Source: Kalmusia sp. IMI 367209
Lineage: Eukaryota; Ascomycota; Dothideomycetes; Pleosporales; Didymosphaeriaceae
Assembly: GCA_027946365.1 (NCBI GenBank)
Contig: JAPEUQ010000002.1
Span: 3,720,001-3,784,000 of the forward strand
Length of the DNA: 64,000 nucleotides
Direction of reading: 5' to 3'
Part shown: piece after piece, positions 35,201 to 47,131 of the stretch
Layout: the number at the start of each line of letters is the position of its first letter
Position numbering within the stretch: the stretch's first letter is position 1
Program-made: the position numbers and the translations under genes
The notes under the pieces: generated by a model
What the model was told of the DNA's origin: nothing
Seen by the model: only the letters and a program-made list of their open reading frames with translations
Databases searched by the model: none

Positions 35201-36880
35201 ACGAAACAGCGCTGAAGCGGAAGTTTCAATATCAGAGATCGTCACGGCGGACCATGACCGAGTCCCGCTTATATTCGACGATCCACTAGCCTCGATTGTT
35301 GACTTCAAGCCATCTGAAGCGCTGAAGATTGTGTGTCTAACGATAGGATCGAGGGGAGACGTACAGCCTTACATCGCTCTTTGTAAAGAGTTGATCAAGG
35401 AGGGTCACAAACCCATCATCGCCACGCACGACATGTTTGAGGACTGGGTCAAGGGGCACGGTATTGGCTTTGCACCTGTCGCTGGTGATCCTGCTGAGCT
35501 CATGCGTATCTGCGTGCAGCACGGCATGTTCTCTCTCTCTTTCCTGAAAGAGACGAACTCCAAGTTTCGCGGATGGCTGGATGAACTCTGCGAGACATCG
35601 TGGGCCGCATGTCAAGGAGCCGACGTTTTGATCGAGAGTCCATCCACTATGACAGGCATACACATTGCTGAAGCTCTGAAGATTCCATACTTCCGAGCCT
35701 TCACGATGCCTTGGACTCGTACGCGAGCCTACCCACATGCCTTTACGGTCGGTCAGAACAAGATGGGAGGGGCATGGAACAGTATGACATACCTCGCGTT
35801 CGACAAGGTCTTCTGGACCGCTATCGCTGGGCAGATGAACAGATGGCGTCGCAATCAGCTCAAGTTACGAAATACATCCCAAGCCAAGATGCAATCGAAC
35901 TTGCGACCGTTTTTATACAACTTCAGTCCATCTGTTGTACCCCCACCATGCGACTGGCCAGACTGGATCCGCGTCACTGGGTACTGGTTTTTAGATGAAG
36001 GCGACAGCTATGAGCCGCCAGAAGCCCTAGCTGAATTCATCGAGAAAGCACGGGCAGACAAAAAGAAGCTCGTTTATATCGGATTCGGGTCAATCGTCAT
36101 CGATGACCCCGCAGCTCTCACCAAGACGGTGATCGATGCGGTTCTCATGGCAGACGTTCGCTGTGTTCTTTCAAAGGGTTGGTCAGATCGATGGCAGCAC
36201 GACAAGAGTGCACCCAAGAGTTCCGAGCCGGACATTCCATTCCCGTCGGAGATCTTCAAGATCGATGCTGCTCCGCACGACTGGCTGTTCAAGCAAATGG
36301 ATGCCGTCGTTCACCACGGCGGTTCGGGCACCACGGGCGCTAGTCTTCGAGCTGGAAAGCCCACGATCATCAAACCCTTCTTTGGCGATCAGTTCTTCTT
36401 CGCGACTCGGGTCGAAGACCTTGGTGTTGGCGTTTGGCTCAAGAAGGTCAATACCAAAGCTCTTGGGAAAGCATTGTGGGAGGCCACCAACAGCGAACGG
36501 ATGAAGATCAAGGCGAAGGTACTCGGTCAGAAGATTCGCAGGGTAAGCACCTCTCCGCCAGATGCGCTGCACGACCGTGGACTAACCCCATACAGGAAAG
36601 TGGCACACAAACCGCCATTCAGACCATTTACCGCGAGCTGGACCGAGCCAGGTACCTCGCAAGTACCCAAGCTGAACGCGAAGGCGATCCCATCGACGAC
36701 GTCGATGAGGACTGGACACTGGTGGACGATGAGGGCGACCTCGATATCTCCCAAGGGGAGCCGTCACTTGAACACCAGGCAATTAACGGAATGCGGCTCC
36801 AGGGCGAGGATGCGACGCAGACTGGGAGTGGGATGTTGGCATTGGGGGGCATCGTGATGTCACCCCATCGCAAGTTGTAG
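32296..36880 (+). CDS. Sterol 3-beta-glucosyltransferase (Atg26/Ugt51 type)
   Basis: It transfers glucose from UDP-glucose to ergosterol; in some yeasts and plant pathogens it is needed for pexophagy. Exons are 32296-33040, 33086-33183, 33232-33672, 33723-34892, 34938-36542 and 36596-36880, about 1447 residues. A disordered start (1-235) leads to a first GRAM ([20 protein letters not shown]) and a PH domain (about 285-400, [20 protein letters not shown]). A Ser-rich linker (430-760) and a second GRAM ([37 protein letters not shown]) follow. The GT-B catalytic domain starts at about 948 ([20 protein letters not shown]) and contains the UDP-sugar signature [20 protein letters not shown] near 1263. 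Intron 2 (33184-33231) must end AAG. The last exon is an acidic tail. All domains of the family are complete. Confidence 0.95.
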
Positions 36881-37812
36881 AAAGAGGGGGGTCGCGAGGG
36901 GTTATGTCATGCTCCCCCCTCAGATTTTACATGTCGATTACCCAGGCGCATGGTCCTGTTTTGTCCTGTTTCTTTTTGACATAGACTGATTAATCTGTAA
37001 TTTGATGGGGGTATTTTGGAAAGGCGTTCCAGCAGGCATATGTTGGATTTGGATGCGATGGGATATGATGGCACGATGGCGCGAAGAGACTGGCATTGTA
37101 TTTGTGCGTTTCGAGCGCGGAGTTACATAGCAAGAGGCATAGAGCACCAGGGGACACGTGCCTGTCAATGACTATACGTTAGAGCCGTCCAGACGAAGCG
37201 TCTCTGCTGCCTGTTCGCGAACGTGAGGAGTCATCTCGGTGGAGACGGGTGCCTGGCGCGGACCGCGAGTTTTAAAGATGGACATGCTCAGCGTCTCCGC
37301 CACGGGCGTTCTCTGCTTCTTTCATCCGCGTTTGACAGCCAGGGGCCGCTCGCTGTGGTGGTGGTGGTGCTTTGTCTCTGCGGTCGCGAATGCGGTCGCG
37401 TGTTGCAGAGGTGACTGTTGTAGGCTGCCGAGCCCCGCCTGGCTCAGCAGGGGTAGTCCGGCCTGCTCCAGTACAAAAGGAAACAAGCCCCTCGTCTTCG
37501 AAGCTCCAGCCGCTTTTGTGCATCGTTTGGAGCCGCACCAAGACAAGCAACCCAGATCCTTTCCCCGAGTCTACCTTTGCGCCGCCGCCGCCTCCGCCGC
37601 GCGCGCACCCATTCACCTCAGCGCACCCGCGACCGCGGCCGCCGAATCTTCGACTGCAGCCCGGCGCGCCCTCGTCGTGCATCATTGCTCGCTTCGCTGC
37701 TGGGGCTGACGCGACAAGCCCCAGACTGCGTCCGAGCTCCAAACTTCAACCCCAAAGCTCCCACGCACCGAATGCGCCGACTTCAATCGCGACGCGCCCG
37801 CAACCCAACCAC
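36881..37812. other. Intergenic, no gene seen
   Basis: This is the 3' UTR of the glucosyltransferase followed by the FCP1 promoter. From about 37350 it turns GC-rich and an open frame reads into FCP1 in frame, but the upstream residues (SKLQPQSS, PNAPTSIATRP) look like leader translation. Confidence 0.45.
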
Positions 37813-40393
37813 ATGGACGAAAAGAAGCCCCCCATGAAGATCTTCGCGCCCCACGGGCTGCACTATCCCATCACCATCACCGAGCTCACCAAGAAGCGCG
37901 GCGAGGAGGTCGTGCGCTCGGCCCAACTCTTCACCTACTGGTACGAGAGCTTGGTGTCCGAGGACAACAAGTGGGGAGAGACGCACGAGGTCAAGCGGAG
38001 GTTCCACGCCAGCTTTGCAGCCGCCTTAGATGGCGTCATCGAGAAATGGCACATCCAGCCCAAGGGCGTCGTGCCGCGTCCCGGGTACGTGTCGCATCCG
38101 TCCTCCCATCCATAGCTACTGACAGCCTGCCAGCGTCCTCATACTTGAGATCACAGAGCCATGCACCCACGAAACCCAGTTCGGCGGCATGTGTGCAGAG
38201 TGCGGCAAGGACATGACCGAGGTCGACTACCTGACCAAGGACCTCGACACGGGCCGCGCCCCCGTGAACATGACGCACGATAACACCGCTTTGCTTGTCA
38301 GCAGAAACGAAGCCCGCAAGGCCGAAGAGGACTCCAAGAAACGCCTGCTCGAACAGAGGAAGCTGTCCCTCATTGTCGATCTCGACCAGACCGTTATCCA
38401 CACCTCCTGCGAGCGCACAATTGTCGAGTGGCAGGAGGACCCAACCAACCCAAACTACGAGTACCTCCAAGACGTCAAAGGCTTCCAGCTCGCCGATGAC
38501 AATGTGGCCCACGTCGCTTCGAATTGGTATTACGTCAAGATGCGCCCAGGACTCAAAGACTTCTTCGACCGTATGTCCGAGCTGTTCGAGATGCACATCT
38601 ACACAATGGCAACACGAGCGTATGCGCAGGAAATAGCTAGGATCATTGATCCGGAGCGGAAATATTTTGGCGATCGGATCCTGAGTCGCGACGAAAATTA
38701 TACAGACAAGCAAAAGAGTATAACACGACTGTTCCCACACAATACCGACATGGTGGTCATCATCGATGACAGGGCAGACGTCTGGTCGTACAGCGACCAC
38801 CTAATCCGCGTTCCCATATTCACATTCTTCCCGGGAACTGGCGATATCAATGCGAGTTTCTTGCCTAAGCCACAGGAACTGGTCATATCAGCCCCCAAGG
38901 CCAACGCCAATCCGGCCGCGAAAGTCAAGGGGAGCGACGAAGGTGAGGTCACCTCTTCTGTAACAGTTGCAGGAAAGCCCATGGAACCCGCACCTCCAGA
39001 ACCTACGAACGGTGTCAACAATGAGCTCAAGCAGCAACTGATCAACATGGGTGCCGGTGAGAGCCAGGAAGCCCTTGAGCAGCAGGTCAAGGAACAGGAG
39101 AAGATCATAGTCGCCCAACAAACAGAGCGGCCCCTGTTGCAACAGCAGATTATGCTTGATCAAGAGGACGAGGAAGCAGAAAGATCCGAGATTGCCGAGA
39201 ACGGTGATACACAATCTACCGAACGCCATAAGCACCGTAGCATCTTCAACAATGACGATCGGGGTCTGGTCTTCATCGAAGCCAATCTGCGACGCGTACA
39301 TGAGGCTTTCTATGACGAATACCAGAGGTCGATGGTTGTGCCAACGGGTAGCCGTGTAGCCGAATTGAAGGGCGAGAAGAGCCCCAGGAAACCACGTCTC
39401 GAAGGAATCGTACCTGACGTTGCCCACCTGATGCCGCGCATTAAGAGTGAGGTTCTTGCTACCTGTGTCATTGTATTCTCGGGTCTTATACCACTAGGCG
39501 TGGATGTTGAACAGTGAGTGATTTACTCGTCTTCAAAAAGGAAGCGGCTAACATCATCTAGCTCCGATTTTGGACTGTGGATCAAGAGCTTCGGCGCTGA
39601 GATCTCCCTTGTCGTAGACAAACGGACAACGCACGTCATCGCAAACCCAGATCGGAAAACATCCAAAGTCAAGAAAGCAGCACGGATCCTTCACGAGGGG
39701 GGCAACATCCAGATCGTGACCGCAGAATGGATGCTCGAATGCTGTACGCGGTGGGACCACGTCGACGAAGCGCCCTACTATATTGACGTGGAGGATGAAC
39801 GTGTCACTCCAGCCCCTTTGGAAGAGCTGGAAGACAACAGCGTCGATGTCACCGGCGATGAAGAAGAAGAAGAAGAAGAAGAAGAAGAAGAAGAAGCTCA
39901 ATCGCCGGTCCTCGACGTACCAGACGAGGACTGGAAATCCATGGCCGACGAACTTAAAGAATTCATGGGCGAATCAGATGACACCGAAAGCGCCAGCGGG
40001 TCCGACTCGGAAAGCGTCCGCTCAACCAGGAGCACGCAGTCCGACGCCAAAGACGCCAACACACGGCCTGCCAAGCGGAAGCGGAAGAGAGGCAACACCG
40101 AGTCCAACTCCGAGGCGGAGGAGAGCGATTCAAGTGTCAACAGTACGTCTAGGTTGCAGCGTAGGAAGAAGAGGACCATGGAACGAGTATCGTCGCTGAC
40201 GAATGTGGTCAACGCAGACAAGTCATCTGGCCTGCCTAGTCCCGAGACGACGGGCCCGGAGGAGGAGCTGGGCGAAGAGGACGCCGGCAAGGTGTTCGAC
40301 CCTAAAGGCGAAGGGGCGGATCTCGCAGATGACAACGATCAGGATCTGGAAGATGATTTGTTGGCTGCTCTTGAGGCGGGAGCTAAGAATTGA
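37813..40393 (+). CDS. FCP1: RNA polymerase II CTD phosphatase Fcp1
   Basis: This nuclear phosphatase removes phosphate from the heptad-repeat tail of RNA polymerase II to recycle it. Exons are 37813-38084, 38134-39513 and 39562-40393, about 827 residues. An N-terminal biotinyl-like/zinc-type region (THETQFGGMCAECGKDMTEV) precedes the FCPH catalytic domain with the DxDxT motif intact (D173, D175, T177 in SLIVDLDQTVIHTSCE). Further conserved blocks are YYVKMRPGLKDFFDRMSELF, MHIYTMATRAYAQEIARIID and VVIIDDRADVWSY. A BRCT domain (about 530-645, GLIPLGVDVEHSDFGLWIKS, TTHVIANPD, WMLECCTRW) and an acidic tail with a 12-Glu run follow. The start is the first ATG giving a conserved head (MDEKKPPMKIFAPHGLHYPI); the next in-frame ATG, at 37834, is an alternative. 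Confidence 0.95.
39860..39895 (+). repeat. (GAA)12 microsatellite encoding poly-Glu in FCP1
   Basis: Twelve perfect GAA codons give residues 651-662, just after the BRCT domain. Perfect single-codon runs are prone to length change, and length differences would stay in frame. Confidence 0.95.
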
Positions 40394-42871
40394 TGGCTTC
40401 GTCTGCCTCCTTGTTTCTGTCTACTTCTACTCTTTCTTGAGAATTTGGGTCTTCTGCATAGCGAATGGTGTTTGGGATGGGGGGCATGCAGGCATCAAGG
40501 CGTTTTTACGTGTCGAGGTCTGTTGAGTTTGTTTATGGGACTATGTAGGAGGGGAGATGGATTTGCTTTTGGCGCAAGCAATTATTGGTGGGCATTAGCG
40601 ATGACACGGATTAGCTGTCTGCATGTTGTATTGGTCTAGGCCTGATTGCATCTAGATCAGTAGAAAGCGGTGGATTAGCTGGATGTGTACTGAAATGAAT
40701 CGGATACCCGTTGGGTTCTCGTTTTCTAAACTAGATGGATCGTGACGAGTAAGATGCGGGTTGCTGGGGGTACTGACTTGCTGATGGTGGAAGGAAATCG
40801 ATGTGCTCCTGAAAGAAATTGTCAATCAAGGTGGTAGCAGGGTTGATGTAGGAATGACGAGATCTCGTAGAGGGAGATATACGAGGAATCTGATCCTAGA
40901 AATCAGTTCGAAGAGGCATGGTGCCGTCTATTTTTACATGTATTTGTATTGACACAAAGCGAATGGACAGAGATACGTAAAGTCAAAGGTTCAACCCGAG
41001 GTGGTGGCCGCACAGCAGTTGCGCTTCGCAAAAGTATGCGGAGGAGTATGTTTCTGACATAAAGAATCCTTGATAGGGGTGTGTTCACAGCAAAGTGTTT
41101 ATATAGTGTCGACCCGGCCACACATCAAAACTTGAGGCGTTCTGAGGTGGGCTGAAGGTGTGATGAAATTGTGGAGAAATATGAACACCACAGCTTGGTG
41201 GTTAGTAATCAAGTTCGATAAACTGCCAACTAAAGGGCAGGAGAGCAGGTTGAAGGCGTGACGAAAATACATGGAAGTCGTACCTTGGCTTTTCTTGAAG
41301 AAGAAGCCTGATGGCCCGACTGACCACTGGGACGAGCCGATCGCCCACTCGGCCTAATGGCAGCCACAGCTACTCCTCATGAATACGTACCAGTGAATTG
41401 AAGTCCAGGGTGAAGAGCGTGGTGTGCGTTGATTAGCCAGAGATGAGCAAGAACTGCCTTGTCTCTTGAACAAAGGTGGACATATGGTATGCTTTTGGTA
41501 CAGTCCCACTCTCGCGCCTATTCCTTTCGTCTCATTGCTAATACTATAAAACCGTCTTGTATGTACATTGGAAGGCGACGAGGCTTCGCATCAAGACTGC
41601 TGTTCATCTCCGAGACAGCAGTGTACTATGCTACTGGCACACTAGTAGCCTGATGGCAGAGCCGTCGTCGAGTTGTGTCTCTACGGTCGGTGCCCAAAGC
41701 CGCAGGAGCAAGCCTAGGTGACCAAGTACGCTAGAGCTTGGATCTCACTTTGTATTGGACCTTACGCCAAAGGAAGGTAGCATCTCCACTCCCGATCACT
41801 TCGCGCCCAAGCGTTCTTGAAAAGCTCGATAATGTTAATACGAATGAAGTGATCATCCTCAATAATACCTTCTGACGCGTGCTTTTTATGAGGTTAGCTA
41901 CTGGACTTGTATGCAAATACTGTATGTTTTCCTTGAAACACTCTGGTGAACTAGATGGTTCAACACAATATATAATCTGGGAATTCTCTTCTGGCAGTCT
42001 TGAAAGGGGGCTAGGTTTTTGTGTAATTTATTTTTTGTAAAGTATTACCTACGTGCTTCCTTACGTCAAAAACCCGTAGAATCACATAATGCAGAATACG
42101 ACACAATCATATGCGCGCCTTTCTGGGCTTCGCTGTTATACCTGCACCCCGCCTCAACGCTTCCCTTTCTGGAACTTCATTATCATCTCTTCCACCCTAG
42201 TAGTCCACTTTCATTGCTGCATTGCAGGACACATTCTCAATGGGCAAACCCATGATCAACTACACGACCACGACCATACCCACAACAGTGGGTCGAGCAA
42301 TCGTCCGAGCCGATTAGCCGCCCGAGGTCTTGACAGTGCGGAGAAGCTCTTCGGATCGCGGAAATTAAAGCATCCGTTACCCTATTATCGATGGGCAAAA
42401 GCAAGTTTGTGTCAGGGTTCACAGTCATACTTGATTCCTACGGGTATGTTGACTCACGAAGAGGGGAAACCAATCCCTGCGGCGATCTCTACGGCGCCTC
42501 CCGCAACCGACTCCCCGAGAAGACCAATCATACTGAGGGTTTTCCGAGTTCTGTGGGATTTTAGACATCGCTATACCTCCTACATACATACTGCTGTGTG
42601 TTGCTACCTTCGACAAGAATAGTACCCGATACATTCTTGAGGGCCGGGTAGTGGAACTTCCGCAAGCCGTCCACCTCCAAGAAAGCAGGGAATCCTCTTG
42701 ATAGACTATGCATACAGGCGAACATCCCTTAAGGCCCAATATCAACGGATAAGTGTCGTCTTGAAACAGTATCGTGGCTATAAGAATCAACGCAAACCCC
42801 ATGATTTCGCTCACTTACCCCGACGTTCAAAATCTTTAGACCGTCACTATTCTTGTCTATTTACCTTAGAT
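40394..42871. other. Gene-poor 2.5 kb region left of the P450
   Basis: No complete gene is seen between FCP1 and the P450. The first few hundred bases are the FCP1 3' flank. The only coding-like signal is a short minus-strand stretch at 42561-42725, listed separately. The 177-codon plus-strand frame at 42089 is not convincing. Confidence 0.5.
42561..42725 (-). pseudogene. Short coding-like fragment, possible LRR-type cell-wall protein relic
   Basis: A 54-codon frame contains EVDGLRKFHYPALKNVSGTI followed by LVEGSN. This recalls the L-x-F-P-x-L-x-x-I-x-G repeats of Ecm33/Sps2-type GPI wall proteins, and its codons resemble real genes. It is flanked by stops on both sides and I cannot join it to other exons. 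The family resemblance is weak. Confidence 0.2.
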
Positions 42872-44588
42872 ATGACGACTAGCATGGTGGCAGCTTTGCC
42901 CCATACGACAGTCGGTTATCTCTTGTCAGCCGCAGCAATAGTGAGTGATTGGACCCAACCAGCTCTTCTGATCTTACTAACGTCGGCCACCCAGACGCTC
43001 ATCTACTTCTCTTACACGATCTTCTACAATCTCTACCTTCATCCGCTCGCGAAGTTTCCCGGCCCTAAGATAGCTGCCTGTACGAAGTACTGGTACATCC
43101 TCAAATGGACCAGTGGACGGTATCCATATATCAATCGAGAATTACATGAAAGATATGGAGATGTTGTACGAGTTAGCCCAAACGAGCTCTCTTTCTCCAA
43201 AGTCGAATCCTGGAACGAGATCTACGGACATGCGAACAAAGGGAGAAAGCCATTCTTGAAGAGCAACTTCTACGATAACGGAAAGTACCCTCACGTTGTG
43301 ACCGCTCGCGACCCGGAGGAACACCGCAAGCAACGGAGAGCCCTGTCGCATGCTTTCAGTGCCCAGGCTCTCCGCGATCAAGAAAGTGTCGTGCAGGAAT
43401 ACGTCAACATGTTTATCGACGGGCTTGAGAAATGGGGTACAGGAACCCAAGGTTTGAACATCGTCGAGGCTTTCAACTGGGTGAGAACACCGCCGTACGA
43501 ACTATGTGTGAGACATGATAATGACTATGTACGTTCGCCCTATAGGTCACGTTCGACATTATCGGCGAGCTGGCTTTCGGAGAATCGTTCGGTGCGTGCA
43601 AACTGGGACGGTCGCATCCGTGGGTATCTACTGTCGTCGACAGTGTTCGCGAGCAAGACTTGCTGTCACATCAACGGGAGGTACCATGGCTAGTTCTCCT
43701 CTTCCCCTTCTTGATACCCAAGGACCTTCCAGAAAAGTTCAAGATGCACAGACAATATACGCTTGAAAAGGTCGCCACTCGAATCGAAAAACAGGACAGA
43801 ATTACACGGACCGATTTTTTCAAGCACATCTTGGAAAAAGGTGACTTACCACGACAAGGCTTAGAGAGCAATGCCGACCTACTCGTATGTCTGATTGTTC
43901 TCTCCACCAACGTCCCCAACTTCTTCAATTGACGCGATACAGATTGTAGCTGGGAGTGAAACGACAGCTACGGCGCTCTCGGGGGTAGCATACTACCTGT
44001 CAAAAGATCCGGACTGCCTCTCCAAACTAAAGAACGAAGTCCGCGGCGCTTTCACGTCCTTCGATAGCATTACCGGCGACGCGACCGCGAAGCTACCATA
44101 CCTCCACGCCGTCATCGAAGAAGGCCTACGTATCTATCCGCCAGTCCCGTTTGGTCTTAAGCGTCTGTCCCCAGGTGCGGTCGTCTCTGAGCAATATATA
44201 CCCGAGGGCACTGTCGTCTCGACGCCAAGCTGGGTCGCACACCATGACTCGCGGTACTGGAAGGATCCTGATGCATTTCGGCCGGAGCGCTGGCTCGATG
44301 AGGGCTGGGGAGATAACAAGCAAGCGTTCAATCCATTCTCGTTGGGTCCGAGGGTCTGCCTTGGTGTTAACCTTGCGTATGTGTACCACTACATGTCGAC
44401 ATAAATATGAGAAAAATGCTAATGTGAACGGCAGGTACTTGGAGTTACGCCTTATACTGGCTAAGCTGATATATGTGTATGATTGGGAGTTGTTGAGGGA
44501 GGTAGATTGGGTGGCGGAGAACAACTCTTATCCACTTTGGAAGAAACCTGATTTGAGGATGCATTTCAGTCGCCGGGTTGGGGCTTGA
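42872..44588 (+). CDS. Cytochrome P450 monooxygenase
   Basis: This is a membrane-anchored haem monooxygenase. The substrate is unknown; general sequence style is closest to ascomycete secondary-metabolite P450s of the isotrichodermin C-15 hydroxylase group. Exons are 42872-42940, 42995-43480, 43546-43884, 43943-44376 and 44435-44588, about 493 residues. The N-terminal anchor (VGYLLSAAAITLIYFSYTIF) is followed by the Pro hinge LHPLAKFPGPK. The I-helix AGSETT (301-306), ExxR (EEGLRIYPPVPFGLKR), PERW and haem-binding FSLGPRVCLGVNLA (C437) are all present, so the enzyme looks intact. Intron 1 (42941-42994, 54 nt) is a multiple of three and open, so retention would insert 18 residues in the anchor. 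The gene is isolated: no other biosynthetic gene is adjacent. Confidence 0.92.
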
Positions 44589-45035
44589 ACTAAGCTGGCA
44601 ACCTGTGTATATCTCAGGGGGCGAGATAGAAAGGGAGAGAGAAAGAGGTTTCGCATTTTTGTATATTGGCTACGGGGCTATTGTTTAGGGTCGAGTATGC
44701 TAGCAATCATCTAACGACACCGGAAATTTTTAGGATAAGAAGATCGCTTATCCTCCCGTCTTTCCCTGATGGCGCTTGTTATTCCTTTCTTTTCTGATGA
44801 GAAGGCGCCTTCCAAGTTTTGCTGCCACACCTTTGCCCCGCTTCAGTGCTCAGTACTTCTCGCCCTCCTTGATTTTTATCATCTCATTCACCTTCATCAT
44901 CCTCCATACGTTGCTTAGATATGACAGTTTGGATTGCGGGAGTCGTGAACTTGTCTCCTTTGCTGCACCCCCCCCCAAACTTGAACTGAGAACACCAGAT
45001 TGATATTGGAGACTTTCAGATCCAGTGAAAAGTAG
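44589..45035. other. Intergenic, P450 3' flank, no gene seen
   Basis: AT-rich DNA with a C9-10 run near 44968. A 75-codon frame (44776-45003) is not supported. Confidence 0.5.
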
Positions 45036-45578
45036 TCACATGTTATGTGGAAATTGTTTTCGCATCCTGATTGGAAACGTGCATGGGTAGCCCAAGAAAT
45101 CGTCCTCTCTTACGCGCCAGCATTATTTTTTGATGGAGGTTCTCTAATGCACTCTGCGTGCTTGAGTGACTTAAATCTCCGAGGCCCCCCTATGCCATGG
45201 ACCCTGAAGCTGTTTTGCGTTAATCATGATAGAAGTCCAGCACTCATCTACCTGGGCTACTTTATAGAATTCCGACCTAAGGGGGGCCCTGCCGTTCATC
45301 ACCTAGAATAAGACTACCTCTATCGACAATTCTATCGTCGTTCATTTGAAAGCAATTGTAAAGACAAGCGCGACCGAACGTATGCCATCCTATATCTGTC
45401 GCATCCTGGGCTCAATATAAATACAGATTACAACAAGGATAATAAAACGTTGTTCTACGAGGTCATGGAAGCAATTCGGTCAGAAACGCTTTCATGGCCT
45501 ATAGTAACATTCAAAAAGCCCCTAATACATTTTATAGTAACTATTAAGGCCCTAGGCTTACATGCCCCCGCTTTATGA
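45036..45578 (+). pseudogene. Broken HET-domain (heterokaryon incompatibility) gene relic
   Basis: One reading frame, interrupted by a TAA at 45309-45311, carries two signatures of fungal HET proteins. The first half has FSHPDWKRAWVAQEIVLS (the usual W-x-R-x-W-x-x-QE motif). The second half has DKRDRTYAILYLSHPGLNIN followed by TDYNKDNKTLFYEVMEAI (the usual D-x-RD-x-x-YA-x-L...DY motif). The upstream catalytic-like part of HET is missing and the frame closes at 45578. AT-rich codons and lost flanks point to decay, possibly RIP. Intact HET proteins trigger cell death on non-self fusion; this copy is unlikely to work. Confidence 0.6.
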
Positions 45579-45699
45579 GACGAAAATTTATCTAGAGAAT
45601 ATCAGAAATCTCTTATACTGCCGTATACATCTTTTTCATTAACTAAGTTAATTTCATGGGATAGACTGTATCTAGAGACATTGAATCCTTTATACCTAC

Positions 45700-46302
45700 T
45701 TGATAATAATGAACTTAGGTTTGTATATGCGTTACTATGTAGATTATGACGACTTGCACGTACTGGAACAGGCAGTGAAATCATCCAGTGACAAGACAGT
45801 TGTGCAGTATTCCAGGATGCATGAGTATTTGTTCAGAACAGTCCGTTTATATGAGCCGTCCTTGGTAAAGCTAACATCTTTCGCAGTCTGGTTTGACAAA
45901 CCCACCGAGCAGACCTATCACTTCCACCTGGCAATAATTATGTGTGGAGCAGACAGGAGTTCACCTCTGTTGAGGACACAGGTTGCTCGAAATTTTCGGC
46001 TACATGAAATTGAGAGGGACTACGACGATTCAGTTAGCGATTCATATTCTCGAAAGTTACGTCTGTCACGTCTCCCACCTTCGAAACATTTTGTATGGGC
46101 ACGCTTCGAGGGTTACCCCTGGATTTTTTTTTTAGATCTATGCCAAGGAAGGGGCTTCTTCAGATCAAATGACAATACGATGCAATCATCCGCGGACCTT
46201 AGACTAAGGATCATTAGAAGTCAGTGGTCGACTCAGCAGTGGCGCCGCAATCATGCAGGCGGACGACATATACGAAAGAGGAACCTGGAAAATTTTGTTT
46301 GA
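45700..46302 (+). pseudogene. 200-codon open frame next to the HET relic, function unknown
   Basis: The open frame reads as protein in places (LTSFAVWFDKPTEQTYHFHL, SKHFVWARFEGYPWIFFLDL) and has an ATG start. Its third positions are AT-rich like the surrounding DNA and I recognise no family. It may be the C-terminal part of the same decayed gene as 45036-45578, or an independent orphan. Confidence 0.3.
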
Positions 46303-47131
46303 ATTGTGGTAACTTGAATAGCGCATGATGAGATTATCCTGTTGAAGTAATTTTGCCACTGGAACTAGGATTAGCTAGTAGGACACAAAAATGCAGGGCG
46401 TGGACTTAGATCAATTACTTGTAGAGCCTGGGTATGTGGAGTTAAGCATGGCTATGATTATTTAGAGATATATTTCAAGATCCCAATATCACATATTTAA
46501 GTACAAGGACTATAAGTCGTAAATACGCAGCAAGAATCGTGGTTCTCGCGAATTGTTCGCACATCGTATTACGAACACAATCTTATACCCTATGCTATCC
46601 AACTTGTAGATTTTAAAACGCGCGCATAATTCATCATCAAAATCTTCCCCGTTCTATCATTTTCTTGCCCCAACTCTCCATCATCGGTAACTCTCTCCTC
46701 GTAACTATGCATGGCACTACCCAGTCCACCACCGGTTCAGTGTATGTTAAATGTATAGAAACTCCATCAATGCAATTTGGCATATATCTTCAAGTCAGTG
46801 GACAGGAATAACGAACTGCGTATGTCTTTTGCATATGTAAATCCGTATGGCGGTCTTGCATAAGCAATGTGAGACAAGATATTTACTACAGCTCACTTAG
46901 ATCAACTGAGCATCTCTCAGTCCGGCCATTAGAGTTGGCACTTTGTAGCAGACTGGCGGTCAACTAGTGGCTGCAAGAAGAAATTGCTATATACCTATCA
47001 CTACAATATATATCCTCCCATACAACATCAGATCTATACGCGCCGTCCGAGCCCAAATAAATATCCTAACCCATCAGCCAGTACCCCAGCACCTCAAAAC
47101 AAGATATAAAACGCCATATTCCTACCCAAGA
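46303..47131. other. AT-rich intergenic DNA, no gene seen
   Basis: TpA-rich, stop-dense sequence between the relics and the 3' end of the Avo2-like gene. Nothing coding is supported. Confidence 0.5.

Noticed and set aside
42089..42622. 177-codon plus-strand frame upstream of the P450
   Set aside because: No domain, His/Ser-rich low-complexity patches, and overlaps a more coding-like antisense fragment.
42872..44588. Secondary-metabolite gene cluster around the P450
   Set aside because: No backbone enzyme, transporter, regulator or other tailoring gene is adjacent; neighbours are FCP1 and a HET relic.
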